A DNA stretch of 57,182 nucleotides, from contig JBPBQO010000059.1 of the NCBI GenBank assembly GCA_050954785.1, positions 1 through 57,182 on the forward strand. Direction: 5' to 3'. Shown here in pieces: positions 50,806 to 57,182 of the stretch. Position numbers and translations under genes: made by a program. Under the pieces are notes generated by a model, which had not been told where the DNA came from, ran no database searches, and worked only from the letters and a program-made list of their open reading frames with translations. This DNA is from Lichenicola sp050954785 (lineage in GTDB: Bacteria > Pseudomonadota > Alphaproteobacteria > Acetobacterales > Acetobacteraceae). The first letter of the stretch is position 1, and each line of letters opens with the position of its first letter.

Positions 50806-51530
50806 CCGGGGCGATGTCGCCGGACCAGCTCGAAGCGGCGCTACGGCAGATCGGCGCGGAGCGCTACCACAACCTGCATCCGTTCCACCGGGCCCTGCAT
50901 GACGGGCGGCTCGATCGGTTCCAGGTCCAGGCCTGGGCGCTGAACCGCTATTATTACCAGAGCCGTATCCCGGCCAAGGATGCGTTCCTGCTGGCGCGAA
51001 TGCCGACTCCCGAGCTGCGCCGCGAGTGGCGGTCGCGGCTGATCGATCATGATGGCGATGCACCGGGTACCGGTGGCGTGGCCCGCTGGCTGACGCTGAC
51101 CGACGGTCTCGGCCTGGACCGCGAATTGGTGGTGTCGCTGGACGCGCTGTTGCCGGCGACGCGGTTCGCGGTGGATGCCTATGTGTGGTTCGTGCGCGAG
51201 CGGTCGATCCTGGAAGCCATCGCCTCGTCGCTGACCGAGCTGTTCTCGTCCAGCATCATCAGCGAGCGCGTGGCTGGCATGCTGCGTCACTATGACTTCG
51301 TAAGTTCGGAGACGCTGGCCTATTTCACCCCGCGTCTGGTCCAGGCACCGCGCGATTCCGATTTCGCCCTGGCCTATGTCCGCGAGCACGCCCGCACGTC
51401 CGAACAGCAGGCGGCGGTGCTGGAGGCATTGCGGTTCAAGTGCTCGGTGCTGTGGTCGATGCTGGATGCGCTTGAGCACGCCTACGTTTCGCCCGGCCAT
51501 GTCCCACCCGGCGCGTTCCGCCCGACATGA
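50802..51530 (+). CDS. pqqC: PqqC, pyrroloquinoline-quinone synthase
   Basis: 242 aa with a GTG start overlapping the pqqB stop. Cofactorless oxidase carrying out the final ring closure and eight-electron oxidation. YHNLHPFHRALHDGRL (start of the active site), ALNRYYYQSRIPAKDAFLLAR, RLIDHDGD and the DFVSSETLAYFTPRL region are diagnostic of PqqC. The catalytic histidines in the YHNLHPFHR and LIDHDGD segments appear intact. Confidence 0.97.
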   Translation: MTGAMSPDQLEAALRQIGAERYHNLHPFHRALHDGRLDRFQVQAWALNRYYYQSRIPAKDAFLLARMPTPELRREWRSRLIDHDGDAPGTGGVARWLTLTDGLGLDRELVVSLDALLPATRFAVDAYVWFVRERSILEAIASSLTELFSSSIISERVAGMLRHYDFVSSETLAYFTPRLVQAPRDSDFALAYVREHARTSEQQAAVLEALRFKCSVLWSMLDALEHAYVSPGHVPPGAFRPT

Positions 51531-51540
51531 TGCCGTGGCA

Positions 51541-51810
51541 ATGAACGAGGCCAGCATTCCGGTGTTCGTGCGCGGCACCCGCTTCCAGCACGACAAGGCG
51601 CGTGACCAGTGGGTCGTGCTGGCACCGGAAAAGGCCTTCCTGCCGGACCCGATCGCCGTCGAGATCCTGAAGCTGGTGGATGGCAGTCGCAGCATCGGCG
51701 ACATCATCGACACGCTGACGGCACGGTTCGAAGCACCGCGCGCGACCATTGCCACCGACGTGATCGAGCTGGCGACGGATCTCGGGCGACGCCGGTTGCT
51801 GCAGGCATGA
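51541..51810 (+). CDS. pqqD: PqqD, PqqA chaperone
   Basis: 89 aa. Small winged-helix protein that binds PqqA and delivers it to PqqE. The start ATG is at 51541, ten bases after pqqC. Typical blocks are RGTRFQHDKARDQWVVLAPE, LPDPIAVEILKLVDG and SIGDIIDTL. It overlaps pqqE by four bases (ATGA). It is a separate gene, not fused to pqqC. Confidence 0.95.
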   Translation: MNEASIPVFVRGTRFQHDKARDQWVVLAPEKAFLPDPIAVEILKLVDGSRSIGDIIDTLTARFEAPRATIATDVIELATDLGRRRLLQA

Positions 51811-52916
51811 ACGCGCTCGTTGCCGGCACGCGGCCGCCGCTGTCATCACCGATGAGCCTGCTGGCCGAGCTGACCCATCGCTGCCCGCTGCAATGTCCAT
51901 ACTGCTCCAACCCGGTGGCACTCGATCGGCGCGAGACCGAACTGGAGACGTCGGACTGGCTGCGCGTTCTGGAGGAGGCGGCGGCACTCGGCGTGCTGCA
52001 GGTGCATTTTTCGGGCGGCGAGCCGATGGCGCGCCCCGACCTTGTCGAATTGGTGAAGCACGCCGCCGGGCTCGGGCTCTACACGAACCTGATCACCTCC
52101 GGCGTGATGATGGATGCGAATTCGCTGGCAGCGCTGGTGGCAGCCGGTCTCGACCATGTGCAGCTCTCGTTCCAGGATGTCGACCCGGGCAGTGCGGAGC
52201 GGATCGGCGGGTTGCGCGGCGGTCAGGCACGCAAGCTCGAGGCGGCTCGGTTGATGGCGGCGGACGGTATTCCGCTCACCATCAACTTCGTCATCCACAG
52301 GCAGAACTGCGACCGCGTGACGGACATGATCGCGCTCGGCCGGAAGCTCGGTGCCGCCCGGGTCGAGATCGCGCATGTGCAGTATCATGGCTGGGCGCAG
52401 GTCAATCGGGACGCGCTGCTGCCGGACCGCGACCAGCTCGATGCCGCGACCTTGGCGGTGCGGCAGGCCCGGGCGCTGTATGGCGATGCGTTGGCGATCG
52501 ACTACGTGACGCCGGACTACCATGGCACGCGGCCGAAGCCCTGCATGGGCGGATGGGGGCAGCGTTTCCTGAACGTCACGCCGGCGGGCGAGGTGCTGCC
52601 GTGCCATGCGGCACAGAGCATTTCCGGCCTGGTATTTCCGTCGGTCCGGGACGCCGGGCTGCGGGCGATCTGGGAGGAGGCGCCTGCCTTCCAGCGCTTC
52701 AGGGGCACCGGCTGGATGGCCGAGCCCTGCCGGTCCTGCGCCTTGAAGGAGGTCGACTGGGGCGGCTGCCGCTGCCAGGCCATGGCCTTGACCGGCGACG
52801 CCTCGGCGACCGATCCGGTCTGTGAACGCTCACCGGCACATGATGTGGTCGACCGGATTCTGACCGGTATCCCGGACCATGCGCCCGAGCTGGTGTATCG
52901 ACGGTTTCTTAAATGA
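51807..52916 (+). CDS. pqqE: PqqE, radical SAM peptide cyclase
   Basis: 369 aa. It forms the C-C link between Glu16 and Tyr20 of PqqA. The radical-SAM cluster ligands are Cys26, Cys30 and Cys33 in THRCPLQCPYC, and HFSGGEP is the GGE motif. The C-terminal SPASM cysteines are visible in KPCMGGWG, VLPCHAAQ, PCRSCALKEVDWGGCRCQA and the final VCERS. The cluster lacks pqqF or pqqG proteases in this window, as in many species where a distant protease serves. Ends nine bases from a convergent small gene. Confidence 0.97.
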   Translation: MNALVAGTRPPLSSPMSLLAELTHRCPLQCPYCSNPVALDRRETELETSDWLRVLEEAAALGVLQVHFSGGEPMARPDLVELVKHAAGLGLYTNLITSGVMMDANSLAALVAAGLDHVQLSFQDVDPGSAERIGGLRGGQARKLEAARLMAADGIPLTINFVIHRQNCDRVTDMIALGRKLGAARVEIAHVQYHGWAQVNRDALLPDRDQLDAATLAVRQARALYGDALAIDYVTPDYHGTRPKPCMGGWGQRFLNVTPAGEVLPCHAAQSISGLVFPSVRDAGLRAIWEEAPAFQRFRGTGWMAEPCRSCALKEVDWGGCRCQAMALTGDASATDPVCERSPAHDVVDRILTGIPDHAPELVYRRFLK

Positions 52917-52925
52917 GGCCGGTCC

Positions 52926-53075
52926 TCAGATAATACTGGTCCAGTGCCTGTCCTCGTCGGTCAGCCGCAACTCTTCCTCGATCTCGGCATCGAGCCGGAA
53001 GATCAGCAGTGCGAATAGCCCGCCCAGCGTGGCGACACAGGCAGTGATCGCGGCAACCATCAAGAACGACATCAT
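52926..53075 (-). CDS. 49-aa single-pass membrane protein
   Basis: 49 aa from the ATG at 53075 (MMSFLMVAAITACVATLG...), with a GGGGGAGAAAGC ribosome site. An N-terminal TM helix (about 3-27) is followed by an acidic helix (RLDAEIEEELRLTDED) and the end HWTSII. Too short for most gene finders. It is convergent with pqqE, nine bases apart. The arrangement resembles small cbb3-type or stabiliser subunits (CcoS-like), but the resemblance is only in shape and I claim no function. Confidence 0.55.
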   Translation of the reverse strand: MMSFLMVAAITACVATLGGLFALLIFRLDAEIEEELRLTDEDRHWTSII

Positions 53076-53204
53076 GCTTTCTCCCCCGGCGCAGAAAGGC
53101 CAAGGTAGAGGGTGACGCTGAAAACCGCTCGATCCGTCGCGGCTCGTTCTGTTGCAAAGTGCCGCGACACGGTTACCGATCGACAGGCTGGACGACCGGC
53201 TGTG

Positions 53205-53495
53205 TCAGTAACTCCCTGGACCACCGGGCGAGGCAGCACCGTTCGTCGAGCCGGAAAATCCGTTGGTACCGGCATTCGGCCCGATGTCCCGAAGGCCGGG
53301 ATTGCCACTATGGTCGCCGTCGTCATGCCTGCCGCTGCCACGCCAGGCTTCATTGGTCGATGATCGTGCCGAACCATGGTCGGCGGGAGCCAGATCGAAC
53401 GGGCTGCTCGGATGCGGTGCCGTCGGAGAGCAGGCCGCGACGGACGTGATCATGCCGAGCCCGAACAGGCTGCGGGCAATCGAGGAAAAGCTCAT
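53205..53495 (-). CDS. Small Gly/Ser/Asn-rich lipoprotein
   Basis: 96 aa from the ATG at 53495 with AGGAG nine bases upstream. Signal peptide with a lipobox-like SVAAC (Cys at about residue 22), followed by a hydrophilic tail rich in Gly, Ser, Asn, Asp and His (DHGSARSSTNEAWRGSGRHD) and low complexity, no further domain. Probably anchored to the membrane by lipid. Family not recognised. A separate gene for a secreted protein lies upstream. Confidence 0.55.
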   Translation of the reverse strand: MSFSSIARSLFGLGMITSVAACSPTAPHPSSPFDLAPADHGSARSSTNEAWRGSGRHDDGDHSGNPGLRDIGPNAGTNGFSGSTNGAASPGGPGSY

Positions 53496-53525
53496 TCGGT
53501 CAACTCCTGGGCCCCGCGCCGGCAC

Positions 53526-53813
53526 CTATTTCCAGCACTTCTGCTGCAGGTAGAGAGCTGGATCAACGCCGCCGATCAGCAGAGCGCTCGGCCCGAACGT
53601 GTCACCGCTCAGATCGTCGCGAACGCCATTGGCTGTAAAGATGGCTCCGGGACGTCCGGTGAAGACCCGGTCGGCTATCCGGGCGAAATCGTCGCAGATG
53701 ACGACAACGCCATCGGGCTTCACGGCGAGGGCTGCGGGCTTGGCCAACGGTACAGGCGACCCTGTCCGCGCCACGAGGGCGAAGGTGAACAGACCCGTTT
53801 GAAACCAGCTCAT
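53526..53813 (-). CDS. Small exported protein, unrecognised family
   Basis: 95 aa from the ATG at 53813, with AGAGGAAC just before it; an upstream Met at 53894 has no ribosome site. MSWFQTGLFTFALVARTGSP-type start could be a signal or membrane-associated segment. The rest, with AALAVKPDGVVVICDDFARI, VRDDLSGDTFGPSALLIGGV and a final LYLQQKCWK, looks like a compact folded domain. Transcribed in the same direction as the lipoprotein 30 bases downstream, possibly as a pair. Confidence 0.5.
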   Translation of the reverse strand: MSWFQTGLFTFALVARTGSPVPLAKPAALAVKPDGVVVICDDFARIADRVFTGRPGAIFTANGVRDDLSGDTFGPSALLIGGVDPALYLQQKCWK

Positions 53814-54212
53814 ATGTTCCTCTGCGCGATCCAGGTCGCGCGACGCGGCAATGCAATGCGGAGCCTCCGGCTGGAGGCCATCGTGAGCAGTCAACGATCC
53901 GGCTGCGGCGCCAATTTGCAGTTATGGACACGAAATGTATCAAAAGTTGGCTGGCCAACCCGTGTCGCGTTCTAAAAACCGGCACTCAATCGAACCAAGC
54001 ATACTCCAGTTGCCGGCCTGCAGGGGTTAATAATCGTTCAGCCGATCGCCCCGGCAACCTGTCCGGCCTATCGTCGTTCACGCTGGGCAGCGCCGCGGCG
54101 ATGATGCGATACCGGCGTTCAACGACAAGCCGATGCGTGCCTTCGATCGGGCTGCAGCTAAAACCGACAAATCGGCTAGTATCGAGGTCGGATTGAATTA
54201 CAGGAGAGCCGG
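53814..54212. other. Intergenic stretch without a supportable gene
   Basis: Holds a GCCTCC-GGCT-GGAGGC hairpin near 53864-53880 and otherwise nothing that I can support. A 90-codon plus-strand frame (53924-54196) has a composition unlike a protein and no ribosome site. The promoter of the lipoprotein at 54213 is probably in its last 100 bases. Confidence 0.5.
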
Positions 54213-54359
54213 ATGACCAGGATAATGATTGCAGTCCTGTTGCTGGGATCCACGCTGGCAGTGTCAGCGTGCGACGTGACGGGGCATGCTAAGCCGATGA
54301 GCGCCAGTGCCAATCAACCAGGAGTGGAACTCGGCGCGCCAGGCAGCAACGCTCCCTGA
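54213..54359 (+). CDS. 48-aa lipoprotein
   Basis: 48 aa, start ATG at 54213 with AGGAG seven bases upstream. MTRIMIAVLLLGSTLAVSAC is a textbook signal peptide with lipobox and modified Cys20, followed by a 28-residue Ala/Ser/Gly/Pro-rich tail (DVTGHAKPMSASANQPG). It is of the entericidin-like or small osmotically induced lipoprotein type by size, without a recognisable family. Not paired with a neighbour. It was too short for ordinary ORF thresholds. Confidence 0.7.
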   Translation: MTRIMIAVLLLGSTLAVSACDVTGHAKPMSASANQPGVELGAPGSNAP

Positions 54360-54734
54360 TGCCATTGCGCGTATCGTGTCGCGCGCGGTGAGACAAAACG
54401 AGGTTGCCGTTGTCAGCGAGGGGCCGTCCGGGCTTGGACGTTCCTTCGTCACGTTATTGATGCCTGACTGCTTGCCGCGACACCAGCGCGCATTATCGTT
54501 GTCGATTCGAGATACGCAGAGGCGCGTATGACGGGGACTTCCATCCGTTTTGTGTCAAAAGCCGGACTGCACAGCGTCCGCCGCGCCCTGCAGCGACAGG
54601 CGCGTTCAAAAGCTTTCGCCCGACGACGTGGCCAGGCCGTGCGAAATGGTTCCATGAGCGGGCAAGCCAAAATCCTGCCCGGCTCGGTATGGCAGCTGCC
54701 ATTGCTGCTGCGGATCGCGCCCGGTCTCGCACCG
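54360..54734. other. Intergenic stretch without a supportable gene
   Basis: 375 bases between the 48-aa lipoprotein and the DUF4239 gene. I see no convincing coding frame, repeat or hairpin. A 103-codon plus-strand frame that begins here overlaps the DUF4239 gene in antisense, with Arg-rich shadow composition. Confidence 0.5.
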
Positions 54735-55517
54735 TCATCCGTGCAGGCAGTGAAGGACGAGGTCGTCGATCTTGCCTGCCACTGCGATAAAGTCGGTCGG
54801 GCGCAGGGCGAGCGCACCCTCGAACGGATAATCGAGTAGCCGGGCGATCACCAGAATGCTGACGATGCTTCCAACGAAGCAGGCCGAAAGCGCAATGGAC
54901 ATTCCCTTGTGCTCGATCGCCGAAAACGAGACGAACAGACTCAAAATGCTGGCGATGCCGATGAGAACATCCCACAAAGGGACCGGGATGCCATTCGTTG
55001 CCTGGAAGATACGTGTTTCTCGCTCCTCGTGAGCTTTGGACAGCAGTGAAAGAACCTCGTTTTTCTTGTCATCGTCGCGGGCGGCGCCGAGCGCCAGATT
55101 TGCTGCTTCCGTTACCAGAGTTATCAATCGATCGTCGGTCGTGCGGCTTTCCCTGCGCTGCTCCGCCATAACGGCCCATTCATGGTCGACGACCGACGTC
55201 AGGTATGATTGCTCGGCTTCCAGAATCGTTTTGGCCTGTTCGTGCGGTAATGTCGCAGCGATCATGGCGGCACCGTGCATGGCGCCCACTTCGAGGTCGA
55301 TGGCCTGGGCTGCTGCGTTGTACTCGTCCCACGCTTCGCTGAACACGAAGGCGAGCAACACAGCGAACACGACGCCGAGCTGCAGGAACACCACCGAACC
55401 GACATCGTGATGACGACGGCGAAAAGCGGCAGGAACGTGACGTTGAATGAGCGCGGTGATGATGACGCTCAGGATGGTGGTGACCAGGATGACTGCGACG
55501 GCAGAAACGTAGCTCAT
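54735..55517 (-). CDS. DUF4239 (bestrophin-like) membrane protein
   Basis: 260 aa. Four hydrophobic segments: about 6-24, 42-60, 181-200 and 205-225, flanking a central acidic helical region (about 65-165). The SVVFLQLGVVFAVLLAFVFSEAWDEYNAAAQAI stretch, split here, and the second pair of helices match the DUF4239 pattern, distantly like bestrophins. Possibly a channel or stress protein. The ATG is at 55517 with AGAGG ahead. Divergent from the acyltransferase. Confidence 0.78.
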   Translation of the reverse strand: MSYVSAVAVILVTTILSVIITALIQRHVPAAFRRRHHDVGSVVFLQLGVVFAVLLAFVFSEAWDEYNAAAQAIDLEVGAMHGAAMIAATLPHEQAKTILEAEQSYLTSVVDHEWAVMAEQRRESRTTDDRLITLVTEAANLALGAARDDDKKNEVLSLLSKAHEERETRIFQATNGIPVPLWDVLIGIASILSLFVSFSAIEHKGMSIALSACFVGSIVSILVIARLLDYPFEGALALRPTDFIAVAGKIDDLVLHCLHG

Positions 55518-55685
55518 GGTAGCCTCTCATCCTGGGTAAAGTTCGAAACTATAACAAAGCGTTTTCCACAGTTGCAGATTAACCAGGTTTTATCTATAGA
55601 GTGCTGCTACGTCACCATGCTGCGTTCCATTTCGAGCCGATCCGGGAAATATTTGCGCGAGCGTCGATTTGTATTGATTAAATAA

Positions 55686-55711
55686 CGATAGTCGCCAAAA
55701 ATGGACTATCG
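55686..55711. repeat. Inverted repeat upstream of the acyltransferase
   Basis: CGATAGTC (55686-55693) and GACTATCG (55704-55711), perfect 8-base arms around a 10-base spacer, ending 53 bases before the acyltransferase ATG. The 247-base divergent region is AT-rich. It may be an operator or an mRNA stem-loop; it is not a terminator for either gene. Confidence 0.35.
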
Positions 55712-55764
55712 CTGAGCCTTGCTCTTCGCGCACTGATGCACCCGTTCAAAGGGATGCGATACCA

Positions 55765-56976
55765 ATGTCGAGTTTGGCTGGCCTTTCCGTACAACAGCAA
55801 AGGCTGCATGGCCTCGATGCGATGCGGTTATTACTGATGTTGCTCGGGATCCCCTACCATGCGGCCCTGATCTACAACGTCGATCCAGGTTGGATCATCC
55901 ACTCCGCGTCTACATCGTCGCTCCTTACCAATGTGTCGATCGTGCTGCACAGCTTCCGGTTGGGAGCTTTTTTCATTCTTGCGGGCTTTTTCGCGTCGAT
56001 CGTCGAGGTCCGACAGGGTTCGAGCGTCTGGCTCAAGGCAAAGATGATCCAGCTCGGTGTTCCGCTGTTGGTGTGTGCGGTGCTGTTGACGCCTCCGCAG
56101 ATCTTCATCGCTGCACTGGCCAACCAGGATCAGCCGATGCAACACCTCCATGACGCGCTGGACGCGGTCCTGGTGGTCGCGTCGCACCCGAGCAAGCTAT
56201 GGGTGCTGCATCTGTGGTTCCTGATCGATCTGCTGCTGATCTGCGCGGCGTTCGGCTTGTGCGGCCGGGTGGTGGCTTCGCGTCCGGTGGCGCGCTGGCT
56301 GGATTCCGTGGAGCGCGTCGCCGTTCAACACCCTGCGGCCATGCTGGCTGCACTCCTTGCGGTGTTTCTGGCGATGACGCTCGGCATCCAGTTGTTCCAC
56401 ATGGCATTGCACGTGCACGAGGTCACGTTGCTCTCCGGGCTGATTCAGGTGCAGTCCACGCTCTATTATGGCGCCTTCTTCCTGCTCGGCGTGGCGCTGC
56501 AGCGGCGCAGGGGATTGCTGAACTGGTTCCAAAGCTTCGGCATCACCAATTTGGTCATTGCCGTCGTGGCGCCGGTCCTGTGCGTCGCGGCTTCGCGCAG
56601 CCCGTCGCATCTGGCGCAAACCAGCCTGATGTTCCTGCAATCGATCAGCGCCATCTGCGTCGCCCGTGTGCTGTTCTGGGCCGCGATGAGGTTCATGCAG
56701 CAGCCGAACCGACACATCAAACGCGGTGCGGACGCCGCCTTCACGGTCTACCTGATCCACCACCCCATCGTTGCGGCGCTCGGCTTCCTCTGCCTGTGGA
56801 TGCAGGTGCCTCCGCTGCTGGCGTGGTGCGGCATCGTCGTTCTCGCGACTATCCTGTCCCTGGGCTTCCATGATCTGGTGGTCACCCGCAGCCGTGTCCT
56901 CGGCTTCCTCCTTAACGGCAGGCCGATCGCGCGGAGCCTTGCTGCACCAGTAGGCCGCATCGTGGTTGCAGAGTAA
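55765..56976 (+). CDS. Acyltransferase 3 family protein (OpgC-like)
   Basis: 403 aa, about 10 hydrophobic helices. The opening HGLDAMRLLLMLLGIPYHAAL has the family's D-x-x-R and a conserved His in helix 1. LWFLIDLLLICAAF and the late YLIHHPIVAALGFL segment agree with OpgC/OafA-type membrane O-acyltransferases, which add succinyl or acetyl groups to periplasmic glucans or O-antigen. The genes for glucan synthesis (opgGH) are not in the window, so the acceptor is uncertain. Confidence 0.85.
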   Translation: MSSLAGLSVQQQRLHGLDAMRLLLMLLGIPYHAALIYNVDPGWIIHSASTSSLLTNVSIVLHSFRLGAFFILAGFFASIVEVRQGSSVWLKAKMIQLGVPLLVCAVLLTPPQIFIAALANQDQPMQHLHDALDAVLVVASHPSKLWVLHLWFLIDLLLICAAFGLCGRVVASRPVARWLDSVERVAVQHPAAMLAALLAVFLAMTLGIQLFHMALHVHEVTLLSGLIQVQSTLYYGAFFLLGVALQRRRGLLNWFQSFGITNLVIAVVAPVLCVAASRSPSHLAQTSLMFLQSISAICVARVLFWAAMRFMQQPNRHIKRGADAAFTVYLIHHPIVAALGFLCLWMQVPPLLAWCGIVVLATILSLGFHDLVVTRSRVLGFLLNGRPIARSLAAPVGRIVVAE

Positions 56977-57000
56977 GGCTGGACGATTGCGGGTCGTCGT

Positions 57001-57182
57001 TCAGACAGGTGTTGCCGTTGTGCTGGCAACGCTACCGGCCCGGTTTGGCCTTTGGCGGGACAGGTTCTCCAGCAGGCGTGCTGCTTTGCGCTGGCTGAGC
57101 ACCTTGCCGTTGATGTCGGTGTCGCGCAGCCAGCCTTCGATGCGGGCGAACGGGCTGCGCTTGGTCCAGGGTCGGCGCAGCA
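57001..57182 (-). CDS. Partial unrecognised gene (C-terminal end)
   Basis: The last 60 codons of a minus-strand gene that continues off the right edge; stop at 57001-57003. Visible: PWTKRSPFARIEGWLRDTDI, KVLSQRKAARLLENLSRQ and a Ser/Thr-rich tail. Looks like a folded, helical C-terminus with a disordered tail, no signature. It is convergent with the acyltransferase, 24 bases apart. Confidence 0.5.
   Translation of the reverse strand, partial: LRRPWTKRSPFARIEGWLRDTDINGKVLSQRKAARLLENLSRQRPNRAGSVASTTATPV

Noticed and set aside
53924..54196. 90-codon plus-strand ORF between small exported genes
   Set aside because: No ribosome site, Ser/Arg-rich shadow-like composition, no recognisable feature.
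54528..54839. 103-codon plus-strand ORF overlapping the DUF4239 gene
   Set aside because: Antisense to the end of a well-supported membrane protein gene and Arg-rich at its start.

Overview
The window comes from a GC-rich alphaproteobacterium, most probably a member of the Acetobacteraceae. The sequence evidence is a complete pqqABCDE cluster, a complete hopanoid core operon (hpnABCDE-shc-hpnG plus hpnL), a ChvG/ChvI-type two-component pair, and a grpE/dnaK/dnaJ/dapB order typical of alphaproteobacteria. I see no tRNA, rRNA, CRISPR array or intact insertion sequence. Genes are densely packed and many neighbours share ATGA, GTGA or TGATG overlaps, so operons can be read with some confidence.

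Layout. 1-7 kb: the start of an ETF-quinone oxidoreductase, an AI-2E family transporter, a unit of P1-family peptidase, DUF3311 protein and sodium/solute symporter, then the chvG-chvI-like regulatory pair. 7-14.7 kb: heat-shock chaperones grpE, dnaK and dnaJ, with an intrinsic terminator between dnaK and dnaJ, then dapB, metK, trmB and a frameshifted small pseudogene. 14.7-20 kb: a stand-alone lpxD divergent from an AIM24-like gene, a second DUF3311-symporter pair, a decayed antibiotic-biosynthesis-monooxygenase gene and a short-chain dehydrogenase. 20-25.5 kb: three glycosyltransferases; two of them sit in visibly AT-richer DNA. 25.5-34.7 kb: the hopanoid operon on the minus strand with divergent hpnL.

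35.2-47.1 kb is the most intriguing part. A minus-strand operon (ribose-type ABC transporter, FGGY kinase, two SDR dehydrogenases) faces a plus-strand operon (cupin phosphoglucose isomerase, KDPG-type aldolase, shikimate-dehydrogenase paralogue, D-2-hydroxyacid dehydrogenase, UlaG-like metallo-beta-lactamase-fold hydrolase, RpiR regulator). They meet at an AT-rich intergenic region full of palindromes. I read it as one regulon for uptake and breakdown of a sugar, polyol or sugar acid. The combination does not match any pathway I can name, and no sugar-acid dehydratase is present.

47-57 kb: a small membrane protein, the TyrA-type prephenate dehydrogenase, a GNAT acetyltransferase, the pqqABCDE cluster with a strong hairpin between pqqA and pqqB, several very small membrane, lipoprotein or secreted proteins, a DUF4239 protein and an OpgC-like acyltransferase. 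An unrecognised gene end runs off the right edge.
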